Positions 21,135 to 35,200 of a stretch of DNA of 64,000 nt are shown here, one piece after another. The translations under genes were made by a program, and so were the position numbers. The notes under the pieces are model-generated. The model made no database searches and was not told the origin of the DNA. It saw nothing but the letters and a program-made list of their open reading frames with translations. The DNA is from Undaria pinnatifida (lineage: Eukaryota > Sar > Phaeophyceae > Laminariales > Alariaceae): the NCBI GenBank assembly GCA_012845835.1, contig JABAKD010000014.1, forward strand, positions 5,739,396 to 5,803,395. Direction: 5' to 3'. Position 1 is the first letter of the stretch. Each line of letters begins with the position of its first letter.

Positions 21135-21224
21135 TTAACCCCTTTAGAGCCCCCGAACCCCTCTCTATACTAAATCCAAGCAATTTTGTCCCCAAAAATG
21201 GGTTTCCAGTTGTAAAGAGGCTAA
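21135..21224. mobile_element. TTAA-type MITE (family P), 90 bp
   Basis: It starts TTAACCCCTTTAGAGCCCC and ends TGTAAAGAGGCTAA. The interior is about 85-90 percent like 54139-54228. Confidence 0.8.
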
Positions 21225-21261
21225 AAGGAGGTCCCTGCCGACCCCAAAAGATGACCATGGA

Positions 21262-21507
21262 GTCGTTCTACGGTACGTAGCCCCCCCAATGTTTCTTTAA
21301 CGAAATCGCCTTTTTCTAAACCAACTCCCGGTCGTATCTCCTGAAATACGGTGACCCTCGACACCCCGACGCCATCGATCGATAAGCCTTTGCCCTCGAG
21401 AAAATACATGGATTCTTTTTTTTCAGAAGTATCCTTCCCTGTGTCGAGCAGCCATGAAACGCTCGTTGAAGAAAATCGCTGGTTTTTGGGGGGGGCTATC
21501 GTAGGAT
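21262..21507. mobile_element. MITE-like element, family C
   Basis: Left end tcgttctacggtacgtaGCCCCCCC, right end GGGGGGGGCTATCGTAGGATCAC. The interior matches 59360-59607 closely (ccccgacgccatcgatcgataagcc; gtgtcgagcagccatgaaacgctcgtt). Confidence 0.8.
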
Positions 21508-21576
21508 CACTCCATGGCTAGAAAATGATAATGTAACCAGAGGAACACGTCCAAATGGCATATATATATATATATT

Positions 21577-22007
21577 AGACGCGTGTTACGAAAGAGGTGC
21601 GCACCACTTTTTTTCTGAGGTTTTCCTCATTATTCTGGGAAACTTTCAAAAACCTCTCCCAAAACTGATCTGGATAAAAACAAAACAGCTACGAGTACCG
21701 TATGTACGTAAAATCTCATGGCCCCTACAGGTACACAACGACGAGAATTGTGCAAAAAAACAAAAAAAAAGGTATATTTCCGACGATTTTGGGTTAAGGA
21801 GCCCCGTCATTCAGAAACCATTTCAGCCAAAAAAAGGTATACCTTAATACGTCCGACGATTTTGGGTTAAGGAGCCCCGTCATTCAGAAACCATTTCAGC
21901 CAGACAAAGGTATACCTTAATACCTCCGACGATTTTGGGTTAAGGAGCCCCGTTATTTCAGAAAGAAATTCACAGAAGAAAGGGCTACCTCTATCGTAGC
22001 ATGCGTA
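21577..22007. mobile_element. MITE-like element, family A, with three internal modules
   Basis: It runs GACGCGTGTTACGAAAGAGGTGCGCACCAC … GCTACCTCTATCGTAGCATGCGT. Modules of about 74 bp begin at about 21780, 21853 and 21926 (cgacgattttgggttaaggagccccgtcattcagaaaccatttcagcc). They are nearly identical, so the amplification is recent. Confidence 0.8.
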
Positions 22008-23329
22008 AAAATCAAACGACCACGCGGGTAATTCCCAGGTGAAGGGGCATCGTCAGTGGGAAAAAAATATGCGGTAACAAAATTGCCAATAACCCTTACG
22101 TAGGACGCGCCTATCCTGCCATCGAAGTCGGCGTCAATAATGGGCTACAATTAATACGTACGGTATATATATATGAATGACAGGGTTTGGTCTGCCCTGT
22201 GTCCATGCCGAGCGCGTGTAAAGACGTGGACACGGCAACCGAGACGGCGGACGGTGGGCGGCGGAAGCTTCTTTCTTCAGGCGTTTCGAAGTGGGTCCCT
22301 GTTTTTTAGGCGCGGTCAAAATAAAAAAAAACTCGCATGAATTCGCTGATAATACTGTAAATAGGGTCGTCATAGCGGTCGTGCACCCTGCCCGAGAACA
22401 GATGGCTGGCTGTTGTTGAAGTCACGGCGAACGATTCCACTTGTACCGCTCAGAGCGAAATTCGTCGAGGCTTCCCACTGCCGCTGGCATCAACAGCGTG
22501 TAGAGGTCTACAAAACCTACGAAGTACATCATACATACGAGTACAGATTTTTTTTTTTTCCCGTCCTTCGGCGGATGGGAAAACATATGCTTCATTGAGT
22601 TCACCATATCGTCAGAGCAAGATCGCTTACCCCCGACGTAGTAGGCCTCTCAAGGGAAACAAACGATGAAACGGACACTCCCACACCCAGCCTGGGCGCC
22701 CCCCACTCCCACGTATTTTCCTACATGTTGTGTGTCAATTTATTGCACTCGCAAATCCAGCGCTAGCGGGCGTATCCTTCAATTCCCGTGGTGACGACAG
22801 CGCGAGCTGTTCATACCGGCGGCCACCATCACTGCCCCAGCAGCGCAACCTGCCGTTATAATGCGGGGGCGTGAGTAGATCGACCCGACTTGATCCCTAG
22901 TGATCAGGTGCGGTGGGGATAAGCCCCCGGAAAGTCACCCCCCCGGGTGATGTGGGACTTGATTAGGCAAGCTCACCCACTAACGGAACCCCCCGGCCAT
23001 GAGAAAACAGCCTTCCGTCGGACTTGGTCCAGTTGCGGTCCACCCTATAACCCTTCTTGGCGTTGTTCCTTGGGCATGCTTTGTATGTTTGCGCGTACAG
23101 ACAGTGGGCTCGTCGCTAGAACAGCTTGCTGCATAAAAAACGAGGACTCCAGATTCCAGGTGCCTTGCTTGCGTACGCACGTATACTATACTACTTCACT
23201 GCGCGTGCTGAGTGCTCGCACCCCGCCCTCCCTGAGCCATGCCACAAGCCATGGCGGTAGGTGGGTAAGGGGCATTTTTTGAGGGCCCAATATTTTCTGA
23301 CGAACGGGGTTCCTCAGCGCCGAGAAGCT
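22008..23329. other. No gene recognised
   Basis: Mixed sequence. 22870-22990 contains several short GGGG/CCCC inverted motifs (cccccgg…ccccccgggtg). No array, exon or familiar element. Confidence 0.45.
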
Positions 23330-23645
23330 TGCGTACGGCCAAGGCTAAGGGTAGGGGGTCACTTTTGGGGATTTTTTCTTGCGGCAGCGCTAGGGGTTAC
23401 TCACTCGAGTGATCCCCCCGTTCCCTTTGCGCGGTCTAAAGCCCTTTGTCGTGCTGCCATATTTTTTGCTCTCTATGAACCAGCTCTTGAATGCAATGGT
23501 AAGCTACGCGCTGCACTAAGACAACCGCCTAAGCATTTTCGTCCGTGAGACCTGTACAGAGTCACTCGTGCAAGCCTTGCCAAAACCCCGGAGAGAAATG
23601 GGGGGTTCCCTCCCCCCCCCCAGCGTAGCCTTGGTCGTACGTACG
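23330..23645. mobile_element. MITE-like element, family G
   Basis: Left end CCAAGGCTAAGGGTAGGGGG and right end CCCCCCCAGCGTAGCCTTGG. It contains 'ttactcactcgagtgatccccccgttccctttgcgcgg', 'aatgcaatggtaagctacgcgctgcac' and 'tacagagtcactcgtgcaag' in family order. Confidence 0.7.
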
Positions 23646-25084
23646 TATACTACGGCGCGCTGAGAGCTTGAATCCCGCCTTCCTTGAGCCGTGCCGTACG
23701 TATGTATGTTACGGCGGAAACGGGGTAGGGGGCATTCTTCTGCTGGGTTCAAGCCTATCTGAATATGCCGGGGCACCTCAAGCGAGGGGCTACCCAACCA
23801 TATTTTTTGCGTGTGCAACGCGTAAGCTAGAGAGGCTTCCTCGTTTCGGGACGGGGGCACACGCCGGTGATCTCTGCTTGATGCTTGTTGTTGCGAACTC
23901 CTGATTCGCTCCCAATACTATTTTGAAAAAAATATCTTTTTAAACAGGTCAGCTGTGTCGATACTCATCTTTGCGCAAGCTGCGTGATGCACCTGCCGCT
24001 CGCTTGTCCTATGGATGTTGTTGGAAGGGTGAACATCATATTATATAATGCAATTTAATGATGTGTGAGTTGTCTCCACATACTACCACACCGTTATTTC
24101 TGCGCCACCGGCATGTTCGCAATCAACAGGATAAATAGTACTGCTCGTATAGTGTATGAGGAGAGGTGTATACACTCGTCGTCGCTTTGAGCACGTATCA
24201 TAGCATACTATTAATATAACACACGTACAACAGCGTCCGACGAGCAGCATTTTTTTACTTTTTTGCGTTGCTGCTGTGGGCATTCCGACCTCTCTTGCGC
24301 ATGACGCGAGATGGATGGATTGATTGATGGATGGATAAATCTAAATCGTATCTTATCTGTGATGACGACATAATAATTGCCTATCTACGGAGGCGAAGGC
24401 TCGAGTTGGTTCCACCACCTATCCGAACCACTTCGAGTCGCTGCCCCCAGCCATGACTACTATCGTTCCATAAACCACCAACATGCACTCGTATTTTCAT
24501 GGGCAGCTAGCCATGTGACAACCTCTCTATCTCTCTCCTTCGCGGGGCATTTCAAGAGCGCTCATTTTTCTTGGTGAACATACACTGCACGTACGGACAC
24601 GCACTTCATGCGCATGACATGCATTTGACCCTTCGCGGTTCGATGCCACACGCCATATACCAAGATACTAATAATTGTACTAGTGCTGTACATCGCAAAC
24701 ATGCACTACGACCCGATGGATGTGCTACAGCAGTACTGCTATTAGTATACTACTCACCGCGTACTGATTCAGCGTCGACAACGTCGCGGGGGACGTCGAC
24801 GTCGTGTCATTCACACATACATTCAAGTTTTTGACATTTCCCACATACACGCATGATGGGTACGTACTGGTGTAGTGTGAAGGTCTCCCCATCTCACCTT
24901 GACGTGTCACGAGGAGATCTCTTTCGTCGGCCATACGAGTAGAAGAAAGAACGGGTTCCGACCGATGTCACACCGACTTTCAACGGCACCATCGTCCGCG
25001 TGTATGCGCGGCGCCGTGGCCGTTAGCCTGGAGTGGCGTGGCCGCGAACAAAAGGAAAGTGAGACGAAGATTTTGAATCTCGAA
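23646..25084. other. No gene recognised
   Basis: 23935-23995 is a family H fragment. 24301-24345 has a short GGAT run. The rest is mixed sequence with no supported exon. Confidence 0.45.
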
Positions 25085-25260
25085 AGTTACTTCACATCAT
25101 CAGCTGTAAATCGAAATTTTCGTCGAACCTCCTCTTTGCAACCTGCGCGTGGAAGATGCTTATACCGCTCGTGTTACGGGGTTTCTGACTTCTTGAAGGA
25201 TAGGCAGATCGATACTCGGTTAGTCGGTGTTGCTGATGTTCGATGAAATCGAAATTTCGC
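25085..25260. repeat. Interspersed repeat, family H
   Basis: 'catcagctgtaaatcgaaattttcgtcgaacctcctctttgcaacctgcgcg…atacc.ctcgtgttacggggt' matches 36330-36440 and, inverted, 60410-60540 and 31615-31735. A 150-codon minus-strand frame that overlaps it (25544-25092) is partly made of this repeat. Confidence 0.6.
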
Positions 25261-25699
25261 CGCTCGTTGCTATGCTCGTGTTGGGATTGGTCGAGTTTAT
25301 CCGCATCTGCCTCATTTGCAGTTCCCATTGCGGACACGCGCAGCACAGGAGCAGGTGGAGAACAAAATAAAACTACATCGGAGGTTGCCATGTGACGGAT
25401 CATGGCCAGGTGGCGCATCACTTCCCCCCAAAGATTGATGTTGTTGTGTTGTCGGCCACGACACGTACTTCTGGGGCGTGCTCCGCGCCCGCGTGTGCGG
25501 GGCGATTGTTGGTCCGTTCCTCCGGCGGGGCGGCATCGGTGCATCCCCGCATCCCCTACATTTCTACCGTATTAAAAGCTTTTACAAATTCCACGAACTC
25601 CCTGGAAATAAAATTCTAGGCCTTCTCCGGATCAATGGGAATAACAAAGCACGACAACAAAACACTCTATTTATAAGTGCTGTTTGTTTGACGATACAC

Positions 25700-26046
25700 A
25701 CGCAGGCCGGGCACCGCAGCAGCAGCAGCAGCAGCAGCGGCGGCGGCGGCAGCAGTAGGACCAGCAGCACCAGCAGCACCAGCAGCACCAGCTGGTGAAC
25801 TTCACAGCCTGCAACCATACCACCGCGAGGTATCTCCCGGGCGTACACTCCCACAGCAGCAGGAGGCCTGCTCCTCGGGCCGAGTCAAGCCCGCACCCCG
25901 CTTGACTCCTCCGCTCAGGAAGAAGCCCGTTCGTTCTTGGGGAGGGCTCAGCTCTGTGCCTGCGACACTGCAGGGCAGCGCGCACGAGAGAGAGATCGCA
26001 GCTGGTGCAGTTGCCAGTGTCCGATCCTGGTGAGCCTTTGTTAGAG
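25700..26046 (+). promoter_or_regulatory. GC-rich leader region of the MUB/UBL3-like gene
   Basis: Upstream of the ATG at 26047 the composition becomes GC-rich and free of transposons. A (CAG)n-(CGG)n-(CAGCAC)n microsatellite lies at 25721-25793. I see no TATA box in the last 300 bp. The segment is a plausible core promoter plus 5' untranslated region by position alone; the transcription start is not determinable here. Confidence 0.35.
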
Positions 26047-26209
26047 ATGGCATCCACAGCAGCAGCAGCAGCGGGGGGAGCGGGCACGGGGCCGTTGAAG
26101 CTCAAGTTCATCTTCGCGAATCACGACGGAGTGATGGTCGAGCACACGGCGGAGCCCGGGACGCTCATCAAGGACTTGAAAGCTGCGCTGGTTGGGCTAT
26201 GGCCCCCAG
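26047..26209 (+). CDS. MUB/UBL3-like gene, exon 1
   Basis: 163 nt: 54 codons plus one base. The ATG at 26047 is chosen as the first in-frame ATG. It is followed by a poly-Ala/Gly leader encoded by GCA repeats and then the first beta hairpin and helix. The donor is cccccag|gtatgcc (GT at 26210). The frame stays open past the donor to a stop at 26248, so an unspliced product would be a truncated domain of 67 residues. Confidence 0.85.
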
Positions 26210-29200
26210 GTATGCCCAGAAAGCTGACAATAACAGCACAGCAGCTGTAGCAGCAGTACAGAGAGTTGTGGTATCCCGAGCGTGTCTGTTTTGGGGCGTG
26301 TGCGATATGGCTCTCATAGAGTAGCACACACGTAGTGCAAAGTCTTGGTAAATTGGCTACCAGGTACCAGGTACCTGGTATGATAATATGAAAATCTCTG
26401 AATGTAGTCTGGCCGTATATCCCCAACTTGCTTTGTAACACAGGTAGACTGTACATACCAGCAGGTACCAGATACCAGATGGGGGGTATGATAGGTATCA
26501 TACCTGGCAGGCAGTAGGCAATAAGACGTACCCGCGTGCCTCTCACTTACAAGTTAAGTACATCATTGCCACGAACGATATTGTCCATGGTCTACTACCC
26601 CCCCCGCAACTACGCAGCAAAGGACGTCATCCTTCCCCCCATCCTCGACGTGGGGGAACGCCCCCCCTCCCTACCCCCAAGACATGATGTTCCTGCTTCG
26701 AGTATTCCTGATATGTACAGCTGGTGTAGCTTGTCCAGTGTGTTCTCCACATTAACTGACCTGTTGTGATATTTCCACCCATTCAATGTACATCCAGCAT
26801 GACCAGTGCCAGTGCTGATCGACGCCTCCTCCGAGAGAGACGCGCGCTGTGGCCACAAACTACGAAACAGAGATACGAACACATTGCTAAATACAGGTGA
26901 TATTTTGAACGCCGAACGCGTTGAATGCGGGGGGCGAACGATAAGCAAGCCGGCACACCAGGCTACGTGCGAGGAAGAACAGAAAAGAAGGATAAGAAAG
27001 AAGAAAAAAACGAAGAAAAAGGTGGAAATTTGAAAGAAAATAGAAAGGAAAAGGCACACAGACGGGGGGGGGGGGGACCCAGGGAAGGCCGAACATTGAG
27101 TGAAACAAGACGCCAAGTCGACAAACGAGAACTATGCGAAGCAGACACGGCCAAAGCAGACGATAACACCCAACCGACGTCGGGGGGCAGCAACCACACT
27201 GGGTTCCGCATGCACCTACGATATATGTAGGAGCGCTGCCCCATAGTCTATCCGTTGCTTAAGTGTGTCTGACGACAGCTGTGGCGGCATCCTTACCGTC
27301 ACCATTCGCCCCCCTTTTCCCAATACAAGCAAAAAACTTCCAAATACAGCGAGCAAAAACATATCAACAAGGCAGATGACACCACCCAACCGGCGTCGGG
27401 GCAGAGCACCGAGCTGGGTTCCGAATGCAACTATTAATACTACAGGGCTAGGCGCTTTGCTGCGTGGTCTGTCCTCTACTTGCAGCACCTAAGAACGGTG
27501 GTGCGATGTCCATACCGACATCATCGCATCCATACCCCCCAAGGTTACCCAAAAGGACACAGAAATGGCAAAGCAAAAGGGAAGAGACAAAGAACGGAAG
27601 AAACGGAAAACTGGTTCGAAAAGCATGCCGGCGGTGATAATACCGCAGCATTGGCCGGCACTGCCCCTCCGAGAGGGGTGAGGCAGCCGATCCAAAAACT
27701 AAACAAAAAACCAGAACACGAGGGACAGGCTCTCGACCAAGGCCGAAACAAATCAGTTTCGAAGCAGTCGAAGCAAAGTGAAGCTACGTGGACAGGTTCT
27801 ACCTACTAGTCGGGCTGGTACCTTGCTACCCTGTCTGATGCCTTCTTGCTTTCTTCAACAGTGGTTTCCGTACCCCCCCTCCCCCCCCCCCCGCTCCCTT
27901 TGCCTTTGGGCGCCGTGCATCCGGGCTGCGCGACGCTCCGAGCTGTTTGTGCCTCCTCTACGTGCCACCTGGCCATGAACCGTTCGGCTGCTTCCAGGAC
28001 CCCCGGTACCACTTTCCCGCCTTCGTTGCTGCATGGACCCACTGTACAGTTTCAGCTCCAAACTGCCTTGGGTTCTCTTCCGTGGAGCCTTCGGTGGATA
28101 GAAAAACGATGCATCGTCTTTCAGGGTTCTGAACCAGTTGTTCGGTGGTCCACCTTGTCCCGGGTTTTCCCCACGGCTATGTGTGCAAACATGATCCTAC
28201 TGGGTAGTCGCCCCTCGCCTTGCCGTACCATCCTCCCCGCGAAGAGCACCCGTTTCCGGATGGTCGTTCCGATGCTCTCGCATTTTGTCTTCTTGAGGGC
28301 CTTGGGATGCGAGAGGTTGGTGTGGTCGGCTCGACGCTAGAAGCAAAGGATTCGACGCAGGGCTTTTCCTACTTTTGCTCGCGTTTGTTTCAGTTTGTTT
28401 TGGTCATTGTTATATCCTAGAAAACAAGTATAGCGCAACGGCCTCTTGTCCGGTCGTCTGGGTCTCTCCAGCATGAAGTTCGTGTGCAAGAGATGGAGCA
28501 TAGGGCAAGCACGTTATCAGGCGTACGAGGCGCTGCCGGTAAGGTTTCCAGCAGCCGGGGGGAAGAGGGGGGGGGGGAGGGGTTAGGATGGGACTATTCC
28601 GTTTGCAACGGCTCTCAGGAAGGACGAGACATGCAGACGCTCGGACTGTTGAGCACGCTGAGCACCTATGGGTGATGACGGTAGGAACGGCCCATAGCTG
28701 AACACTGAGCACTCTCAGCACGCGGAGAACGCCGTTCGTCGGAGAGAGGAAAATGTTTCGTTTCGATTTGCTTTCAGCAGTTTTCCTTCACCGTGGTGTT
28801 GTTGACTGTTGATTTTATTTCTGCTTTTCTTGCCTCCCCACCGCGCTCCCCCCTCCCCCCTCCCCTATGTTGTGTCTTAATGGGTCGTTGGCGGTGGTGA
28901 CACTTTTGACTTATCCTACGCCGACTGTGCCAACACCATGTAGTTTTTTAGCAAGCGTTTATGACCGTGTTCATTTGTTGCACCTACGTCTTTATTGCTA
29001 CATCAGCAGCACGGGTTGTTGCAAGAATCAGGAAAGCTGTTCTAAAGCCTATTTTTTTTTCTTTTGGAATTGTTATATTCGTTTGAGTATGGCGGTTCCC
29101 GAACCCCCCCCCCCCCCCCCTGTCAAATCTCAACCTGGCTTTCTGGTTGCTCTTTTTCTGACTAGTGGTAGGTGTCGTACGCAAATCCTACAAGATATTA

Positions 29201-32200
29201 ATGCTGCTGCTACTCTACTGCTGTGCCGTCGACTTCCCAGTACGCAAGACTACAGCCGTACTACCCCTCTAATAGGAAATCGGGAGAAGTGGTCCAGGCT
29301 AGGTTTCCTATCTAAGGAAGGGCGTTTTTCCACACGAACGTTTGGTATAACCGCTTCTGCATTTCTTACAGGAGTTCCCCGGAATCTCAGGTTGTGTATT
29401 GCGTACGTGGGTTTTTGTTTGCATTGTGCGGAGTATACACTGAAGGCCCTTGTGGGGTTCTTTTTTGTTTCGAGAGGACCGGTACTGTTGTATGCGAACT
29501 CGAACTTACGCCAACAAGCAGACAGACAGACAGACCAATGGACGGACAGATATGGTCGTACGTGGTCAAAGACGAACGCACGTTTGTTGCCATGGATGAG
29601 CTCTATTGGTGAGTTTCGAAAAAAATAATGGAAAGAAAGAAAGATTGGTTCTCGTGGCGGATGGGCTCTAATGGTGAGTTTCGAAAAATACATGAAAATA
29701 CAGAAAGAACGGTGCTCATGGGCGGTTTCCCATGGTCGCCATGTGCTTCCAAAATTTTAGAATATGGCAATATGAAAGAAAAAATTCTGCTGAGGGAGAT
29801 GGACTGAGGAAATGACAAGCAATTATGATTAGCAAGAACGCTGGGCTCTTTCGTGAGAAGCACCGGACGTGCGCTCGAATGGCGAGGAGCTTGTCGAGCT
29901 TCGTGCCGATCTACCACGCTGGGTGCTCCGCAGCCTTACACCGCGACTTGCTTCCCCCGCTTCTGAACTCTTATCACGTACTGGTATTGTGCGCCATCGT
30001 CGCGGTCCTCCTTGACATCAGTCAGCTGGAGGTTGCGACGCTAGTTAGCCTGTAGGGGTGCGTTGCGTGGTGGACACACCCATTGTCCATCCACCTCGTC
30101 TCCTCATCTTGTCCGCCTAGATTGAACCTGCTGCGATGCTTCCGCCGCCACAGCAGTATCACCAAGCGACGACTGGTTGGAGGAGGTGGCGCACCCTGTC
30201 GCTCTGCCATTTTAGCGGCGAGTGGGCGTACGCCTCGGCCATCCTCCCCGCCGTTACCTAGTGTGAGGTTGCTTGTTCTGTTCTTCTGTATTCGAGTTGG
30301 TGTTTGCTGTAAGGTCATAGGAATGCAATACAACAGTCTGACCAGCCATGCCATCACCTTCCGATGTCTGGTTGGAGGAGATGGCGCGCCATGTTGCCCT
30401 GCGCACTACGACGGCTCGTCGGCGTCCGCCAAAGGCTACCTCGGTGATTTCTGCAGGCACCCTTGTACCGTGTGTGCATCTGTTCCATCATCGCAGCCCT
30501 TTGCATTTTGTTTCCTCCGGGCAAGTAAGGTGCTCTTTTTGGTGACCTTGCCCTGACCAAGAGCATTGCCCACGGGGTAACAATAAAACGCTACGACCCG
30601 TTTTTTTTTTTGCGGCCAGACTTTGTCAGCCCGTGAGCAAAACCCCATTCCTGAGCAAGCTTTTTCATTTTTTTTCGCCCCCTCTTTTCCCGAAACTTTC
30701 TATTCCTGGATGGCGGATCGGGAAGCGGGGAAATGGGAGGATACATGGGAATATAGCAGTAGTAAAGGTTCCTTTATACAACCAGTATAGCAACGGTTGC
30801 CCGCTGTAGTTGGTGCCCGTCAAATCGGTTGGCACATTTTGGAACAACCAGTTCTGGCAGCGTGCGGAGTAGTAGTGCCAGCTGCCGCAACGTATGATAA
30901 TGCCGGCTTTTCTGCCGGCACACACCGGCACTATATTGGGCACCTGCACTGTAGAGGGCATCTGCATTCTAGAGGGCACCTGCACTCGGAGGGCACCTGC
31001 ATTAAAGAGGGCACCTGCATTATAGAGGGCACCTGCGTTATAGAGGGCACCTGCATTGTAGAGGGCACCTGCATTATAGAGGGCACCTGCATTATAGAGG
31101 GCACCTGCACCATAGAGGGCACCGGCACTATAGGGGGACCACTATTAATACTATAGGGAAATATGAGTCGTGGTGTATGACATCAACGCCTTCACAACTG
31201 TGGGAAACCCGTTTTTGGGACATAATTACTTGGAATTAGTATAGGGAGGGGATTCGGGGCTCTAAAGGGGTTATATAACCCGTTTTGGGGCTTTTGAGGG
31301 AAAAACTGACGAATGTAAAACTGTCGATTGCAGGCGGCATCCTTCACACGAAGCAGCCCGGGCTGCTAGATTAGGCGACGCCGATTTTCCAGTCCAACTC
31401 CAGTGCAAGTGCCCGTAAGACATGCACGCGCACAGCTTGGACTGCCGGGTGCTGAATGCTCGCTCGCAGCATGATTCGAACTCGTTTCCGCTTTGTTTTT
31501 TCGCTGTATGATACTCCAGTATAATACATGGGCCCCACCGGGGTGGAAGGTAACGGCTGAGTGTTGTTCGCGTTAACGTGATCTTTCCACCCATCTCATA
31601 CATACATGCCTATATCCTCAATGAGGACACACCCGGTAATACGCGCGGTCGGAGTATCACACACAGCTTGCAAATATGAGTTTCGACAAAATCTTCGATC
31701 TCACAGCTGGAGTGTATTTTTATTTTTATAATCCATGCCCTTTTCCTTACGTACTGTCTTAGCGCATAGGGGCCACGTGGCTGGGATGCACTGCTGCTTC
31801 TATCGTTGCCTTTTAGGGTGTGTTGTTCACAGTAATCTGATGACGCGTGCTACGACAGAGGCATTAAGGTATACCTTTTTTTGGCGAAAATGATTTCTGA
31901 ATGGCGGGGCTCATTGACCCAAAATCGTCGGAAAATGGCCATTTTTTTTGCATGATGATTCTCGTGGTATATACACATGGCGCGTGGGATTATTCATCCG
32001 GGATCATAGCGGTTTTTCTTGTCCAAATCAGTTTTCGGGTTAAGAAGGACATGTCTTGAGCTCCGAAAGTGAGGAACCTCAGAAAAAATGTGGTGAACCT
32101 CTATTGTAGCAGGCGTCTGATCTTGCCGCCCAGGGATTTTAATATGCATCCTGCACAGCCAGTGTCCGTGTCCATGCCTCCTCCTGAAAGATGCACTTTG

Positions 32201-35200
32201 GCGTTGCAAATACAGGATATTTGGCCATGACCAAAGCTACGGTGTTGTATTAATAGTATCATGCCCCCTCTTTTGCTATCAGGGTGCTGGGTTTGAGCCA
32301 CTCGCACGAGGGACTCTGTACCTCAATGAAGAATATGCTTCAGGTGATTTTGTTTGGCGCGATCAGAAATCCGTTCATTCCATGGCGATTTGATATGGCC
32401 AACATAGACCAGAACGAAAGCCTGACTGTATGTGACGGTGTATGAGCCCCCCGCGGGCATCATCAACTAGAAACAACGCCTGGGGTCTTGAGGAAAACCT
32501 TGCAAGCTCTGCCGGCTCTGCGATACAAAACACATACCACGCACCGGGTCAACGGAAGTAACAGCTAACAGTTAGCTATTCCATAAACAAACACTTGCCG
32601 GTCGCTCGTTGTATATAGCACACCCCCTCGGACGATTTTCGTATGCCGATTTCTCGACGACCGGTAGAGTCTAAACGCCGAGCGACACGTCTATGGAAAG
32701 ATCTGGACGACATCCTCCCAAAGCCGCCACCGTTGTTATTCGTGCCGCGCTGGTTTCGGAGGAAACCGGCTCAGCATTTCATCCCGGGGGGGGGTGTTAT
32801 CCCAGGGGGGGTGTTATCCTATGGGGGGTGTTATCCCAGGGGGGTGATATCCCAGGGGGGGGTGTTATCCCAGGGGGATGTTATCCCAGGGGGGTGTTAT
32901 CCCAGGGGGGTGTTATCCCAGGGGGGGTGTTATCCTAGGAGGGGTGTTATCCCAGGGGGGTGTTATCCCAGGGGGGGTGTTATACACTGTCGTATACGGT
33001 AAGACCGCAAAGGAACAGGGGGTCAGTCGCACAAGTGACCCCGACTCACTGCCTGAAAAGGTCCCGCAGTTGACCCCCCTAGAGTCCCATAGCCTTGGTT
33101 TCATGCAATGGCGAACGCGATGAATGCGGGGGCGGAACATAAGCAAGCCAACACACCAGACTACGTGCAAGGAAGAAATGAAATAATACTGAGAAATAAC
33201 GAAGAAAGGTGGAGAAGTGTGTTGAAGCCCCTTTGGGAATTCAGACTGAAATGAAAACATGTCGAAAACAAATGACGTTTTTTTCAGCATCGGTAACGCG
33301 AAGCAGCCCGAGTCGCTGGGGTAGGAGATGCGTCCGAACGGCGATGCAAGGGGCTGTGCGGCACGCGTCGCAGCAGATGGTTTTTAGCCTACTGCTTGCT
33401 ACACGATCTCCCTAAACGCTTTGAGGAAATCGCAAACCTTTTTTCTCTTGGTGGCTTCAGTTTGTTCCCGCAGAGGCTGATTTCGAAAATGGCGCATTTT
33501 GCGAAGCTGAGGATCGACTACTCAAGCGGTCGAAGCCACAGCTGCTGTATGGCCAAATGATATAAAGACGTTTTATGTCTTACCAGTCTCAACACTTGGT
33601 CATGCATGGTAAGTAGCGTAGTGCACTGTCTTCTGATATTTGGTTCTGACTCGTGAAAAGTTACTGAACACGAGCGACCGGTGTAGTACCCAGCTTGCAT
33701 ATATGAGTGTCGATCCTAAATTCGTCGGACTCACAGCTGGCGTTGTTAGAATAATTTTTATAAAATGTTTGGGTTGAGCACTGGTTCAGTGGTGTACCCG
33801 CCATAACACCACCCCGGGACAAGCCATTTTAGCTGGCCCTAACCCTACCAATGGAGGGGAAGACGCCATCTCAGATAAGAAACGCCTTCCAGCTCTCCAA
33901 CTACGAAACGCGCGGCGAAAAATGTAAAAAAAACAGGAAAAGGTACACCTGCGGCTAAAGAGCTCAAAACCCACTAAAAAGGTACAGCCTGAACATCCAT
34001 GAAAGCCCGACCGCAGCGGCATCAGCAGCAGCAGCAACTATTGATACGAGTAGGTGGCTCCTGACTCTCTTCGGTGTGCATCGCTGTTTCGTAGTTTGTG
34101 ACAACTGAGCTTATCTCTCTCTAGGATGAAGAATCGGTACAGACACTGGGTGGAAGGAACGGTTTTGATGTTGAAATAACACGAACGCACAGCTGACCTG
34201 TCGTACTAATTTAATGTAACATCGCCTCCCTAATGCAGTCGTGCGTTGCCCTTACGGGCGAGCAGATATCAAGCAAAGCGGTTCCAGGCCCGCCTTCTAG
34301 CCACCAGCATGGGGAGGTGTTCCATGAGATTTGTTTTGGTTCTTGTATGGTTGGACCCACGTACTTGCGTGTCGAAAAGCGTGTACAGGAATGCTCGTGT
34401 GTGTTTTGTGGTTTATCCCCACCGCTGGTGTTGATGCTGCTGCTGTACAGCAGGGTCATTTTTAAACACGTGTATGACATTCAGGGCTTTGCACGGGTAA
34501 GGTGGAGTCAGGGCAACCCGTCCTGACCCGCGAGATTTGAAAACCTCCTGGCCCGACCCGACCCGACCCGACCCGACCCGACCCGACCCGACCCGTCCCG
34601 TCCCGTGAGATTTCAAACACCTCCTGACCCGACTCCACTCGACCCGCGAGATTGTGAGACCCTCCTGACGTGATCGGCGGGTCGGGTCATGGCCCGTGAA
34701 AAGTCCTAATGATGATAACCAAGGATTTTCGCGGGTCGGGTCACCTCTCGCGGGTCGGACCGGGTCAGGGTGACCCGACCCGACGATACCCGTGAGGGTT
34801 CGAAACACCTTGTGACCCGACTCGACCCGCCCCGCGGATTGTTGGAAAACCTCCTACTGTAAGCCGACCCGCGGGACTGTTCGCGCTCCGTCATTCAGAA
34901 ATACAAAGGCCAATACCGGTAAGTTTTACCTCCATTGGGGCATGCGTCCTGCCGTAGACATGATCCGAACCCACCCGCTTATTTGGTCTAGGTCGTGCAG
35001 ATGATGTCATAGCCAATGTGTGCCGTACTCGTCCGTGCGTATAATGCGTTTATCACGACCCGTGAAAAATCCGTGCTGTTCGCTTTTGTGGGATCCAGAG
35101 TCGTCAACGAAAAATGTGGTAATTTTGTATTTTTGGTCTGATCGAACCGCTTGGACTATTGTGGTCGCGCTTGTGCGGTACGAGACGGATCGTGCTGCAC

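Noticed and set aside
28867-29628. Longest open frame in the window (253 codons) as a gene
   Set aside because: It spans a poly(C) run giving poly-Pro and a cagacagacag repeat, has no domain or splice context, and lies inside intron 1 of the MUB/UBL3-like gene.
30940-31130. CRISPR-like array or Cys-rich repeat protein
   Set aside because: 18-bp units without unique spacers form a minisatellite, in a eukaryotic intron; the Glu-Gly-Thr-Cys peptide is an artefact.
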